The position numbers were made by a program, and so were the translations under genes. DNA of 44,677 nucleotides from Sphaerochaeta sp. (GTDB taxonomy: Bacteria; Spirochaetota; Spirochaetia; Sphaerochaetales; Sphaerochaetaceae), in NCBI GenBank assembly GCA_016342655.1, contig JAEINL010000026.1:1-44677 (forward strand). Direction: 5' to 3'. The stretch's first letter is position 1; the number at the start of each line of letters is the position of its first letter. This document shows, piece by piece, positions 1-8,289 of this stretch. Under the pieces are notes generated by a model that saw nothing but the letters and a program-made list of their open reading frames with translations, ran no database searches and was not told the DNA's origin.

Positions 1-77
1 CGATGTGCAAACAGTTGGGGATAGAGCTCGAATCGATAGATGATATTATCCAGTCGGAGAGACGTTCAGCACCCTAA
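1..77 (+). CDS. C-terminal tail of an unidentified upstream gene (partial)
   Basis: Reading from base 3, an open frame runs off the left edge and ends at TAA (75-77). The visible residues include QLGIELESIDDIIQSERR, a charged helical-looking tail of about 24 codons. It is too short to assign to a family. It could be a chance open frame, but it lies in the same orientation as the operon that starts 260 bases downstream, with a non-coding gap between them. Confidence 0.3.
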   Translation, partial: MCKQLGIELESIDDIIQSERRSAP

Positions 78-268
78 TGATGAAACGTTACAGATTAACT
101 AAAGATCTGATTAATTTTTAACTCCAAGCAGTAATCAGGATACTTGTTCACTGTTTTCTCACCAATTACGTACCTGAACTGCACGAATACATACATTCCA
201 AGCAAGCAGGTACTGGGAGTCATTCTCCACTGCTTAATATTGCTTAATTCTTTAACTATATAAACTTC

Positions 269-296
269 TTGCGTTCACAGCATGATGGAGTATACT
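269..296 (+). promoter_or_regulatory. Candidate sigma70 promoter of the ABC importer operon
   Basis: TTGCGT (269-274) and TATACT (291-296) are separated by 16 bases. The -10 matches the consensus at five of six positions; the -35 is weaker. The start codon lies 41 bases downstream of the -10. The rest of 78-337 is AT-rich, and I see no gene or clear operator in it. Confidence 0.45.
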
Positions 297-337
297 AACT
301 ATAGCATTTGTCTAATCCAAAATAAGGGGTAAGGCTC

Positions 338-1231
338 ATGAAAAAGACTCGTATGAGCAGACGCACACGCAGAGATTTGGTTGCGTTCATTGGATTTACT
401 GCACCTAATTTTCTCCTATTGGGTGTATTCGTATTCTGGCCCATTATCTATAGCTTTTATCTCAGCTTTTTCAAGTGGAATATGATATCTCCTAGGAAGG
501 CCTTTCTTGGTTTGAGCAATTACCAAGCCTTGTTCAAAGATCCTGTCTTCTGGCAGGTAGCTCGTAATACCCTCATTTTGGCTCTGGCTACTGTAGTCAT
601 CAAATTGTCATTAGCCCTTATCTTTGCCTTGCAACTGAACCGCAAACCCAAAGGAGGGAACATCTATCGGGCAATTATCTTTAGCCCTACCTTCACTACC
701 AGTGTTGCCGTTGCCATGGTGTGGACATGGATATTCGAACCTACCTTCGGTCTGTTCCGCTTGGTTTTCAAAGCTTTTGGCGTGGCCAGTCCAAACTGGA
801 TCTATAACGTGAACTGGTCGCTTCCAGCAGTCATCATTGTCCTTATCTGGAGCAGGATCGGCTACGATATGGTGTTATTTCTAGCAGGCCTGAAAAATAT
901 TTCTGAAGAGATTTATGACGCTGCCTTGGTTGATGGAGTCAATCCTATCCAGAACTTCTTCTATATCACCTTCCCGCTTCTGAGTCCTACCACCTTCTTC
1001 CTTACAGTCACCTCATTTATTGGGGCTCTGAAGGCTTTTGACATCGTCGCTATCATGACTGATGGAGGACCAATGAACAGTTCCAATGTGCTTGTGCTGT
1101 ACTTGTACCAGAATGCTTTCCAATGGTTTAAGACAGGCTATGCTTCTGCAATAGCCGTCATCCTCTTTCTCCTCATTATGATCATAACACTCATCCAAAA
1201 CAGGCTCTCAAAACGATGGGTCCACTACTAG
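338..1231 (+). CDS. ABC transporter permease, UgpA/MalF-like
   Basis: 297 aa inner-membrane permease of the carbohydrate uptake (CUT1) type. About six hydrophobic segments are visible, the first near residues 16-42. The cytoplasmic EAA loop is seen as YDAALVDG (193-200) followed by an FPLLSP turn; this loop docks the ATPase subunit. The binding protein two genes downstream resembles UgpB, so glycerol-3-phosphate, a glycerophosphodiester or a sugar is a plausible substrate, but sequence alone does not decide. It is the first gene of a four-gene plus-strand operon; the next permease starts 10 bases after its stop. A start at 338 gives a normal family length, and a GGGGTAAGG purine tract precedes it. 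Confidence 0.9.
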   Translation: MKKTRMSRRTRRDLVAFIGFTAPNFLLLGVFVFWPIIYSFYLSFFKWNMISPRKAFLGLSNYQALFKDPVFWQVARNTLILALATVVIKLSLALIFALQLNRKPKGGNIYRAIIFSPTFTTSVAVAMVWTWIFEPTFGLFRLVFKAFGVASPNWIYNVNWSLPAVIIVLIWSRIGYDMVLFLAGLKNISEEIYDAALVDGVNPIQNFFYITFPLLSPTTFFLTVTSFIGALKAFDIVAIMTDGGPMNSSNVLVLYLYQNAFQWFKTGYASAIAVILFLLIMIITLIQNRLSKRWVHY

Positions 1232-1241
1232 GAGGTGGGAA

Positions 1242-2081
1242 ATGAAGAAGCATCCGTTCACCTGGCACCTCAGTAGATTCGGTTCCCACCTGATTCTCTT
1301 TCTTGCCTCTGCAATCATAGGAATCCCTTTCCTCTGGATGGTCACCACTTCCCTCAAGAGTCCGGCAGAAGTCGCTACGTTCCCACCCATCTGGTGGCCC
1401 GAGGTTATCCGTTGGGACAACTTCATCACTGCCTGGAGTCTGGCTCCCTTTGGAAGGTTCTATATCAACAGCGCCATCACAGCCTCAACTGGGGTTATCC
1501 TAGAAGTGAGCATTGCAGCCTTGTCTGCCTATGCCTTTGCTAGGATCAAGTTCAAATATCGGGATGTCATGTTCCTGGTGATGCTTGCCGCTATGATGAT
1601 ACCTAGTCAGGTCGCCCTCATTCCTAACTATGTCATACTCAAACAACTCAAATGGATAAACACCTACCAAGGTATCGTCATACCCCATGTTTCCAGTGTA
1701 TTCGGAGCGTTTCTGCTCCGGCAATACTTCCTTTCGGTCCCCTCTGCACTCTACGATGCTGGAGAGATCGAGGGTCTCGGGCATGTAGGGACACTGTTCT
1801 ACATCGCCCTGCCTTTGGCAAAACCAGTATTGGGAACATTGGTCCTCTACCTGTTCCTAGCAAAATGGAACAGCTACCTCTGGCCCCTCATCGTCACCAA
1901 CACACAAAACATGCGCACATTGCCAGTCGGGCTGGCAATGGTACGAACAGCTGAGTACGCCATAGGCCCGGAACACCTCATGGCCGCATCCCTTTTCGTA
2001 CTTGTCCCTCCTCTCATCGTATATTTCATTGCTCAGAAACAACTGATCGAAGGAATTGCAGCTGGTGCTGTAAAAGGATAA
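1242..2081 (+). CDS. ABC transporter permease, UgpE/MalG-like
   Basis: 279 aa, the second permease of the heterodimeric CUT1-type channel. It has the usual six membrane segments, starting near residues 14-36. Its EAA loop is divergent but recognisable (YDAGEIEGLG, 171-180, then ALPLAKP). An excellent ribosome site, AGGAGG, lies six bases before ATG 1242. It sits directly behind the UgpA-like gene and 52 bases before the binding-protein gene. No ATP-binding subunit follows, so the complex probably uses a shared MsmX/UgpC-type ATPase encoded elsewhere. The family call is secure; the substrate is not. Confidence 0.9.
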   Translation: MKKHPFTWHLSRFGSHLILFLASAIIGIPFLWMVTTSLKSPAEVATFPPIWWPEVIRWDNFITAWSLAPFGRFYINSAITASTGVILEVSIAALSAYAFARIKFKYRDVMFLVMLAAMMIPSQVALIPNYVILKQLKWINTYQGIVIPHVSSVFGAFLLRQYFLSVPSALYDAGEIEGLGHVGTLFYIALPLAKPVLGTLVLYLFLAKWNSYLWPLIVTNTQNMRTLPVGLAMVRTAEYAIGPEHLMAASLFVLVPPLIVYFIAQKQLIEGIAAGAVKG

Positions 2082-2133
2082 TGAGATGATCAATCTGTAT
2101 TGCAGATTGGCGTAAAAATCTAAGGAGGTTTTT

Positions 2134-3417
2134 ATGAAAAAGTTTCTGATTCTCTCTCTGGTTGTGCTATGTGCATTCGGAACCCTACCCATCTGGGCTG
2201 GGGCTACTGCGGAAAAGGCTTCTGAAGGTCCCGTCAATATCGTGTATTGGCGAAGTCTGACAGGTGTTGCCGGTGAAGCACAGGAGAATTTGGTTGCCCG
2301 TTTCAATGAATCACAGGACAAAGTACAGGTAGAGGCACAATTTCAAGGTGCATATGCCGAGCTGTTGCAAAAGCTGTTGGCAGCCCTAGCAGCCGGAGAT
2401 CTTCCCGACCTGGTCCTGTTGGATTCTCCCTTTGTCACCCTCTTTGCCAAAGATGGTGCTTTGGTTAACCTTGACCAGTTTGTGAAGAAAGACACTTCCG
2501 ACTTTGACCTGAAGGACTTCATCCCAGGGCTCATGCAAGACGGCTACTATGACGGGAACTTATATGCACTGCCCTTTATGCGCAGTACTCCGCTACTCTA
2601 TGTCAATGGTGATATGTTTGCCGATGCCGGCCTGCCTAGAAGGGCACCCAAGACGTGGGATGAGTTCAGGGAATTCAGCAAGAAGGTGACTAAAGTAGAT
2701 GCTTCTGGACAACCCATTCAACAGGGTGTAGGGTTCACTATGAGCAAGACCAGTGCCCACTGGTACTTCCAGGGTGCAGTCTACTCCTTTGGAGGCCTTG
2801 TGTCTGACGAGAAGTTTGGCATCCACCTGACAGAAGATCCTGTCATCAAACTGGCAACACTCTGGCAGGATATGGTATTCAAGGACAAGACAGCTATTCC
2901 ATCGAACAGCCATGACGACTTCCTCAATAAGAAAGTAGCTATGGTGTTTGGGTCTACGGGAAGTATGGGCAACCTGCTAAATCGTGCTGACTTTGAAGTG
3001 GTCCCAGCCTTCTTGCCTAAACAAGTCAAGAATTTGGTACCTGTCGGAGGATCGGTCATAGCAATGACTAGTACCGACAAGAAAAGGCAGGAAGCTGCTT
3101 GGGAATTCATGAAATATGTGACAAATGCCAAGTCAAACTCCCATATTGTCATCAAGACCGGGTATATGCCTGTTAGTAAGTCTTCCATGACGTATCCTGA
3201 TACGGTACAATATTTCCAAGACAACCCGATTAGGAAAGTGGCGATAGACCAATTGGAGTTTACCCGTCCACAAGCAAGTGTCATCTCTTTAGGCAAGGGA
3301 ACAGAGATTCTCCGCCAGATGATAGAGAAACTGCTTATCGGCAATATGGATCCTAAAAAGGTGATGGAAGAGACAACAGCCGATCTTCTCAAGGAGTACA
3401 ATGATTCATTCAAGTAA
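2134..3417 (+). CDS. Extracellular solute-binding protein, UgpB-like
   Basis: 427 aa periplasmic binding protein of family 1 (SBP_bac_1). The N-terminus is a Sec signal peptide (basic MKK, hydrophobic core, alanine-rich end near residue 25) without a lipobox cysteine, so it should be soluble in the periplasm. The opening of the mature part, NIVYWRSLTG followed by ARFNES, resembles glycerol-3-phosphate and oligosaccharide binding proteins. AAGGAGG precedes ATG 2134 by six bases. The last codons overlap the start of the phosphodiesterase gene, which links the two translationally and supports a glycerophosphodiester-related ligand. That ligand is inference; a sugar cannot be excluded. Confidence 0.88.
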   Translation: MKKFLILSLVVLCAFGTLPIWAGATAEKASEGPVNIVYWRSLTGVAGEAQENLVARFNESQDKVQVEAQFQGAYAELLQKLLAALAAGDLPDLVLLDSPFVTLFAKDGALVNLDQFVKKDTSDFDLKDFIPGLMQDGYYDGNLYALPFMRSTPLLYVNGDMFADAGLPRRAPKTWDEFREFSKKVTKVDASGQPIQQGVGFTMSKTSAHWYFQGAVYSFGGLVSDEKFGIHLTEDPVIKLATLWQDMVFKDKTAIPSNSHDDFLNKKVAMVFGSTGSMGNLLNRADFEVVPAFLPKQVKNLVPVGGSVIAMTSTDKKRQEAAWEFMKYVTNAKSNSHIVIKTGYMPVSKSSMTYPDTVQYFQDNPIRKVAIDQLEFTRPQASVISLGKGTEILRQMIEKLLIGNMDPKKVMEETTADLLKEYNDSFK

Positions 3418-4339
3418 GATTTCACTTCGTTCATCAATGGTGGCCGCACGTGCGGCCATCATCATTAGTATTGTGGCCCTCTTGTTCACAGGATGCACAT
3501 CCAAGGATAAGGATTCTCACAAGGTGAGTGTTGTTGCCCACCGTGGAGGGGCAGCTCTGGCACCAGAGAACACCCTAGCGGCGTTTGCTTTGGCTCTAGA
3601 GTACGACGTTGACGCAGTTGAGCTGGATATCCACTTGAGTAAGGATGGCTCTCTGATGGTCATCCACGACCCGATGCTCCTACGTCTGACAGGAAAGCCT
3701 GGTGCAATCTCAGACTATACAGCTGAAGAGTTAGCCCAGTTCGATGTAGCATCTACGTTCAAGGGGGGGAAACACTATTTCGGTGTGCAAAACATGCCAA
3801 CTTTGTCAGAGGTGATTACATTTGTTGAAGAGACAGCAACGAGACCTATTCAGTATCAGATTGAGGTCAAGGTGAAGGATGATGGGTCTCGGTATGAAGG
3901 CATTGAGCAGAAGCTCATTGATACATTAAAGGAATATGCAATTCTGGATCGGACCATTGCCATATCCTTTGATTTCCCGACCTTAGGCGTGTTAGGCAAG
4001 CTCGAACCCAATCTTCAATTGGGGGCTCTGATAAGCAAGGACTATCTTTCCAGCAAAGGCATAACAGGACCTGAGACGGTCGCTAAGAATATGCAAGCGC
4101 TCAATGTCGAGTATGTGGGGATCAAATCCGACTACCTTTCCCAAGTATTGTATGATCAATTTCGATCGCATGACCTAGGTGTGGGGGTGTGGACTGTCGA
4201 CGATACCATCAACATGAGAAAGTTCTCCGGGATGGGTGTTGATTTCATTACCACCAACAGACCCGATCTCCTTAATAAAGTGCTTGATAGGAAAGTAATA
4301 GCTACCGCCAATTCATCCAACTCTGATTGGTATCTGTAA
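3401..4339 (+). CDS. Lipoprotein glycerophosphodiester phosphodiesterase (GDPD family)
   Basis: 312 aa. It hydrolyses glycerophosphodiesters to glycerol-3-phosphate and an alcohol. The TIM-barrel signature is complete: HRGG (47-50), APENT (55-59), the ExD metal pair E74/D76, and HD (89-90). The N-terminus has a hydrophobic signal ending in LLFTGC, so C32 should be lipidated and the enzyme would sit on the periplasmic side of a membrane. The start overlaps the binding-protein gene by 17 bases with AAGGAG just upstream; a second in-frame ATG at 3437 would give a more typical lipoprotein signal. With the importer, it suggests extracytoplasmic cleavage of phospholipid headgroup diesters followed by uptake. 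Confidence 0.88.
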   Translation: MIHSSKISLRSSMVAARAAIIISIVALLFTGCTSKDKDSHKVSVVAHRGGAALAPENTLAAFALALEYDVDAVELDIHLSKDGSLMVIHDPMLLRLTGKPGAISDYTAEELAQFDVASTFKGGKHYFGVQNMPTLSEVITFVEETATRPIQYQIEVKVKDDGSRYEGIEQKLIDTLKEYAILDRTIAISFDFPTLGVLGKLEPNLQLGALISKDYLSSKGITGPETVAKNMQALNVEYVGIKSDYLSQVLYDQFRSHDLGVGVWTVDDTINMRKFSGMGVDFITTNRPDLLNKVLDRKVIATANSSNSDWYL

Positions 4340-4373
4340 CGGTATAGTTCTTCCTGTCATCCATGACTATCCT

Positions 4374-4400
4374 CACCGACCCATCCAGATGGGTCAGGTG
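4374..4400 (+). terminator. Hairpin after the importer operon
   Basis: GACCCAT and ATGGGTC pair around a CCAG loop (4378-4395), extended by CACC/GGTG. No T-run follows, so factor-independent termination is uncertain, but the position 35 bases after the last plus-strand stop fits an operon end. Confidence 0.4.
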
Positions 4401-4460
4401 AAAGCTTGCACCGTATGCAGGCCTTTAGCAAGCCAAGCTGACAAAATCCTTTGTGCTATA

Positions 4461-4483
4461 CAACAAAACGGCCTTTCGGCCGT
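4461..4483 (-). terminator. Intrinsic terminator of the ppi-nusB-map-PRT operon
   Basis: On the minus strand ACGGCC-GAAA-GGCCGT is followed by TTTTGTTG. It lies 9 bases past the stop of the phosphoribosyltransferase gene. The GAAA tetraloop and T-rich tail are classic. Confidence 0.75.
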
Positions 4484-4491
4484 CCTTGTTG

Positions 4492-5115
4492 CTAGTTCAG
4501 GTTGTCCCCTCGCACATCGTGCAAGATCTGACGCACCTCCGGATCGGAGAACTGTTCTTCAATCTCATCCGAAGTGAGTCCGAGGAACTCATGGCAATTA
4601 TAGTGTATCCACCGCTCGTCATCAGGACTGTTCAGGACATGCTTACGGCAGTAATAGTCAGGCTGTATGGGAAGGGCATCCTCTTTCTTGTAGAGGGGAA
4701 CCTTGTAGTCATACACAGCTATCTTTAGGTCTTCACGGGGAATACCCTTGCGCATGATAATCTCTGCCAAGGCGTTGACTGTCTTGCCGGTATCAAAGAT
4801 ATCATCGACAAGCAAAATCCTGTCGCCTGTCCTGAGGTGTTCCGGTGAGTAGGTCCAGCCATCGACCATGACATTGGTCTGGCTCCTGAGATAGCCGTAC
4901 GAACGGGCTACAACAGCTGCATAGAAAACAGGTCTTCCCTTCTCACGGATGCGGACCATCTTGTAGTATTCGCTGAACACATTAGCCATATAGGCTCCGC
5001 CCCGTAAGGAAGCATAGATGATATCAGGAATGAAATGATCCTCCAGATACATCTTGTGAGCAAGTTTAAGGGCGCTATCGCGAATTGTATCTCCAGAAAT
5101 GAACTCTTTATTCAC
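4492..5115 (-). CDS. Phosphoribosyltransferase (purine type)
   Basis: 207 aa type I PRTase. The PRPP-binding loop is clear: ILLVDDIFDTGKTV (100-113), with the two acidic residues and the TGKT phosphate loop. An upstream DIIYASLRGG (31-40) matches the pyrophosphate-loop region of hypoxanthine/xanthine-type enzymes. It most likely joins a purine base to PRPP for nucleotide salvage; the exact base cannot be read. Translation appears to start at GTG 5115, with AGGAG seven bases upstream. It is the last gene of the ppi-nusB-map operon, 14 bases after map, and is followed by an intrinsic terminator. Confidence 0.8.
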   Translation of the reverse strand: MNKEFISGDTIRDSALKLAHKMYLEDHFIPDIIYASLRGGAYMANVFSEYYKMVRIREKGRPVFYAAVVARSYGYLRSQTNVMVDGWTYSPEHLRTGDRILLVDDIFDTGKTVNALAEIIMRKGIPREDLKIAVYDYKVPLYKKEDALPIQPDYYCRKHVLNSPDDERWIHYNCHEFLGLTSDEIEEQFSDPEVRQILHDVRGDNLN

Positions 5116-5129
5116 CTTTGCTCTCCTTT

Positions 5130-5888
5130 TTATGCTTCTACAGTAAGGATTTCCAAGCCATTCTTTGTGATAGCAATCGTATCTTCAAAATGTACGGAAG
5201 GTTTCCCATCAGAGGTAACCACAGTCCAGCCATTTTCCAGCGTCCTGGTATTCTTGGTACCAAGGTTAATCATAGGTTCGATGGCCAACACCATTCCTTC
5301 CCTGATACGGGGATTTGCCATATACGAACTTACATAGTTTGGTACTGAGGGCTCCTCATGTACAGCAAGGCCTACCCCATGACCACAGTAGTCGCGTACG
5401 ACACCGTACCCCTTGGAATTGGCAAGCTTATACACCGCAGAACTGATGTCCTGGATTCGGGCACCCTTCTTACCAGCCGCCTCAATGCCTAGGGAGAGAC
5501 ACCTCTGTGTTACTGTACAGAGTTGTTCCCACTCCTTCTTGGTCTCACCGATGATGAAGGTCCTGGCCATATCGGAGAAGTGACCATCAAGGTTGATCCC
5601 TAAGTCTATATCTACAAGGTCTCCTTCAGCAAGGAGCCTATCCTTGGTAGGTATACCATGGATGACTTCCTCGTTGATGGAGATACAGGCAGTGGCTGGA
5701 AAACCCTCATACCCAAGGAATGCAGGCTTTACCTTATGTGCTATCATAAAATCATAGCAGAACTTGTCTATCGTATAGGTAGACATGCCAGGTTCCAAAA
5801 AAGCTGGGAGAGAGTTCATGAGGCGTGCTGTCAATTGACAGGCCTCACGAATTCTCCCTATCTGGTCAACGGTTTTGAGTCGTATCAT
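5130..5888 (-). CDS. map: Methionine aminopeptidase, type I
   Basis: 252 aa. It removes the initiator methionine from nascent proteins in the cytoplasm. All five metal ligands of the pita-bread fold are present: D95, D106, H170, E204 and E235, plus the substrate histidine H78 (VIHGIP). Length and absence of an N-terminal zinc-finger extension mark the bacterial type Ia. It lies 7 bases downstream of nusB and is cotranscribed with it. Confidence 0.96.
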   Translation of the reverse strand: MIRLKTVDQIGRIREACQLTARLMNSLPAFLEPGMSTYTIDKFCYDFMIAHKVKPAFLGYEGFPATACISINEEVIHGIPTKDRLLAEGDLVDIDLGINLDGHFSDMARTFIIGETKKEWEQLCTVTQRCLSLGIEAAGKKGARIQDISSAVYKLANSKGYGVVRDYCGHGVGLAVHEEPSVPNYVSSYMANPRIREGMVLAIEPMINLGTKNTRTLENGWTVVTSDGKPSVHFEDTIAITKNGLEILTVEA

Positions 5889-5895
5889 GCTCGGT

Positions 5896-6327
5896 CTATC
5901 CTTTTAGGGGAAACAGTTGCTTCTGCATCGTATCTAGCATTCCATTTATGAACTTGTAGTTCACTTCAGTTGAAAAATCCTGTGATAACTTTACTGCTTC
6001 ATCAATAATGATATGGGGGTGGATATCGCCATACAAGAGACAGAAGACACTTATCCTCAAGACATTCCTATCGACAATATCGATACGGTCCAAAGGGCGG
6101 TTCAGTGAGAACTGTGAGATCAACCCATCGATCTGGTCAAGGTTCTCAATGGTTCCCTGCACCAGATAGTGGGCATACAACTTCACCTCTTGTTCAAGCT
6201 CTGCATACTCGGTATCGGTGATGCCACTGAAGTGTTGGGGAATGTGCTCTTTGGTCATGATGTTGTTAAAATCCAGAGCGTACAGTGTCTGAATTGCAAG
6301 TTCTCTTGCTTTGTGTCTTGTTCTCAT
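5896..6327 (-). CDS. nusB: Transcription antitermination factor NusB
   Basis: 143 aa, the normal NusB length. The family hallmarks are an N-terminal RxxARELAIQTLYALDF helix (residues 3-20) and the C-terminal LRISVFCLLY / IIIDEAVKLSQDF region (the EAV+L+++ motif). NusB pairs with S10 (NusE) on boxA to prevent premature termination, mainly on rRNA operons. It starts only two bases after the isomerase stop; the ribosome site is weak, suggesting translational coupling. Confidence 0.94.
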   Translation of the reverse strand: MRTRHKARELAIQTLYALDFNNIMTKEHIPQHFSGITDTEYAELEQEVKLYAHYLVQGTIENLDQIDGLISQFSLNRPLDRIDIVDRNVLRISVFCLLYGDIHPHIIIDEAVKLSQDFSTEVNYKFINGMLDTMQKQLFPLKG

Positions 6328-6329
6328 AG

Positions 6330-7376
6330 TTATTTCTTATACAGGATGTTTACACTGGCGCTCTTGCGCAAATCCTCAACCAACGAATTGATGGCTGCAT
6401 AGTAAACTTCCTGCTGTTTTGCTCCTGTAAGCTGTGCTGTGATGTAGTCACGGATAGTTGTGGTGGTATCAGGATTGATCTGATCATCGAGAGCCAAAAT
6501 CTTGGTCTCGTTGTAGGCAAGGATCTTTATGATATGATAGCCTGTCTTGGATGCAACCACACCGCTTGTATCACCCACTTCGGTAGAAAAGGCAACGTCA
6601 AAGAACGTATCACCCAGACCAAGGAGGGCTTGCTCATCATCCATGGTCAGCCAACCGATGTCTCCGGCCTTGGTCTTGCTACGGGTATCCTGGGAGTACT
6701 CGACCACAGCCTTTTCAAAGGTGAGGCTTCCTGAACGCAACTGAAGGGCAACACGCTCCAAGGTATCCTTGTTCTTGGCATTGGTCACCTCATCTTCAGT
6801 GAAAGGAATGAAGATATGACTGAGCTTGACTGTCTCAGGACTGACAAACTGTGTCTTGTTCTTTCTGTAGAATGAGGAAACTTCAGTCTCAGAGATGGAG
6901 ACAGGCTTGTTCAATTCAGCAGCCTTCTTCAATTTTACATACGTATCAACCATCAGCTGCTCGCCAATCATCTTCTTATAGGACTCAACAGTACCAAAGT
7001 TTGCGTTGATAACTTGCTTGAACTCTTCATCGCTAAGCTTCTGCCCATACGTGGACTCGATGTTTGTCTTCTGGGAAGCATAGGCCTGGTCAATCATAGC
7101 ATCGGTAATCTTGACCCCGTCACGCGCTGCACCCTGGCGGAACAGTTCGTTGTTGATCAGCAACCCAAGCACCTGTAAAGGATCGACAGAGGCGGGGTCC
7201 GTACCACTTTGCACAGCACTGGCCTGATAGCGGGCTACTTCTGCTTCAAGATCAGCAACGGAAATAGGCGTCGTCTTTGTAAGACGAACAGTGGCTGCAG
7301 GAGCACCGATAGGTGCTGCAAATAGCATTGTGCTTGCTAACAAAACAGTGGTAACCAGAAATAAAATTCGTTTCAT
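6330..7376 (-). CDS. Periplasmic peptidyl-prolyl isomerase, SurA/PpiC-like (parvulin)
   Basis: 348 aa. Signal peptide at residues 1-20 (basic start, hydrophobic core ending LFA). Residues about 40-165 form a SurA_N-like helical chaperone arm. Residues about 180-290 are a parvulin domain, with LSHIFIPF near its start, AGDIGWL in the middle and TGYHIIKI at its end. A role in folding exported or outer-membrane proteins in the periplasm is likely. TAGGAG precedes ATG 7376. It is the first gene of the nusB-map-PRT operon. Confidence 0.88.
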   Translation of the reverse strand: MKRILFLVTTVLLASTMLFAAPIGAPAATVRLTKTTPISVADLEAEVARYQASAVQSGTDPASVDPLQVLGLLINNELFRQGAARDGVKITDAMIDQAYASQKTNIESTYGQKLSDEEFKQVINANFGTVESYKKMIGEQLMVDTYVKLKKAAELNKPVSISETEVSSFYRKNKTQFVSPETVKLSHIFIPFTEDEVTNAKNKDTLERVALQLRSGSLTFEKAVVEYSQDTRSKTKAGDIGWLTMDDEQALLGLGDTFFDVAFSTEVGDTSGVVASKTGYHIIKILAYNETKILALDDQINPDTTTTIRDYITAQLTGAKQQEVYYAAINSLVEDLRKSASVNILYKK

Positions 7377-7407
7377 TAATAACTCCTACGTATTGCTTAG
7401 GTTAACA

Positions 7408-7436
7408 TAATTACATACAGGGAAATAGTACATCAA
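7408..7436 (-). promoter_or_regulatory. Candidate promoter of the ppi-nusB-map operon
   Basis: On the minus strand TTGATG and TAATTA are spaced 17 bases apart, ending 31 bases before the isomerase start. The -35 overlaps the stop codon of the flavodoxin-like gene, so read-through from upstream is also possible. Confidence 0.45.
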
Positions 7437-7846
7437 ATCTGCAGATGTTTTCCTACTGCCCTTGCATAATCAACCTTGGTGACAATCTCACTTTTCTTAA
7501 GAAACAGCCCTTCATGCTCCATGATCTTCATCAGGGACTGTAGGGTCTTCATGGAACGTATGCCACCCTTAGAGACAAAGCCCATACTACGAATACCCGA
7601 TACTGTACCGGCAGCCCGTAAGAACTGGGATACTGCAGGAGAAATCTTGCCACCCCAAAAAGTGGTTGCCTCTGTTCCAAAGATAAGGTAATTATAGAAG
7701 GAGACCTTTTTGCCCATATCGAGGTTCATATCAATGATATCAACCTGATGGCCTTGTGAGGAAACACCCTCAGCGATGGCCTTGGCAATAGCTTTGATCT
7801 TTTGGTTCTCTTTAGAGGCGGAAACATACAGTACACAAACTTTCAT
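7433..7846 (-). CDS. Flavodoxin-like protein
   Basis: 137 aa. It opens with a beta strand and a phosphate loop, VCVLYVSASKENQKI (3-17), as in flavodoxins that bind the FMN phosphate. A second motif, YLIFGTEATTFWGGKISPAV (53-72), matches the region that flanks the isoalloxazine ring. It is short for a full NAD(P)H-FMN reductase. The partner is unknown; the gene lies 74 bases downstream of secG and may be the distal gene of that operon. AAGGGAT lies just upstream of ATG 7846. Confidence 0.65.
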   Translation of the reverse strand: MKVCVLYVSASKENQKIKAIAKAIAEGVSSQGHQVDIIDMNLDMGKKVSFYNYLIFGTEATTFWGGKISPAVSQFLRAAGTVSGIRSMGFVSKGGIRSMKTLQSLMKIMEHEGLFLKKSEIVTKVDYARAVGKHLQI

Positions 7847-7920
7847 AGGATATCCCTTATAACAGATACCGACCGCACAGTATGCGGCCGGCAGTCAATG
7901 TAAAAATGGCATCTACCGAC

Positions 7921-8271
7921 CTAATTGGTTGCGGCAGGAGCTTCAACTATGCTAGAGGAAGCCTCTGGGGTCTTCCACCAGTCTGTGGTCTGCTGAACCT
8001 GTTCAGTCTTTACCGAGTCGAGCAACTTGTCTTGAGACGGGCTCCTGTTGACAAATGCAACGACTAGAGCAAGAATCATGAACACTACGGCCAGCGTAGC
8101 AGTTGCTTTGGTAACGACACTGCTTGCATGAGATCCGAAAGCAGTATTACTACCACCACCGAAGATTCCGCCCAATCCTTCACTCTGTTCATCCTGCACT
8201 GCTACAAGAAAGATCAATAGAAGACTGACGATTACGAATAGTACCAACAAAATAACGCTCAAAACACCCAT
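7921..8271 (-). CDS. secG: Preprotein translocase subunit SecG
   Basis: 116 aa. Two membrane helices (about residues 3-23 and 56-75) flank the diagnostic cytoplasmic loop VQDEQSEGLGGIFGGG (24-39). The C-terminal tail of about 35 residues is low-complexity and polar. SecG assists the SecYEG channel. It follows tpiA by 18 bases, an adjacency common in bacteria. Confidence 0.92.
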   Translation of the reverse strand: MGVLSVILLVLFVIVSLLLIFLVAVQDEQSEGLGGIFGGGSNTAFGSHASSVVTKATATLAVVFMILALVVAFVNRSPSQDKLLDSVKTEQVQQTTDWWKTPEASSSIVEAPAATN

Positions 8272-8289
8272 TTCTCTACTCCGGTTATG

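Noticed and set aside
7869..7891. Hairpin between secG and the flavodoxin-like gene (CCGCA/TGCGG)
   Set aside because: Short, imperfect and without a T-run; not enough to call a terminator.
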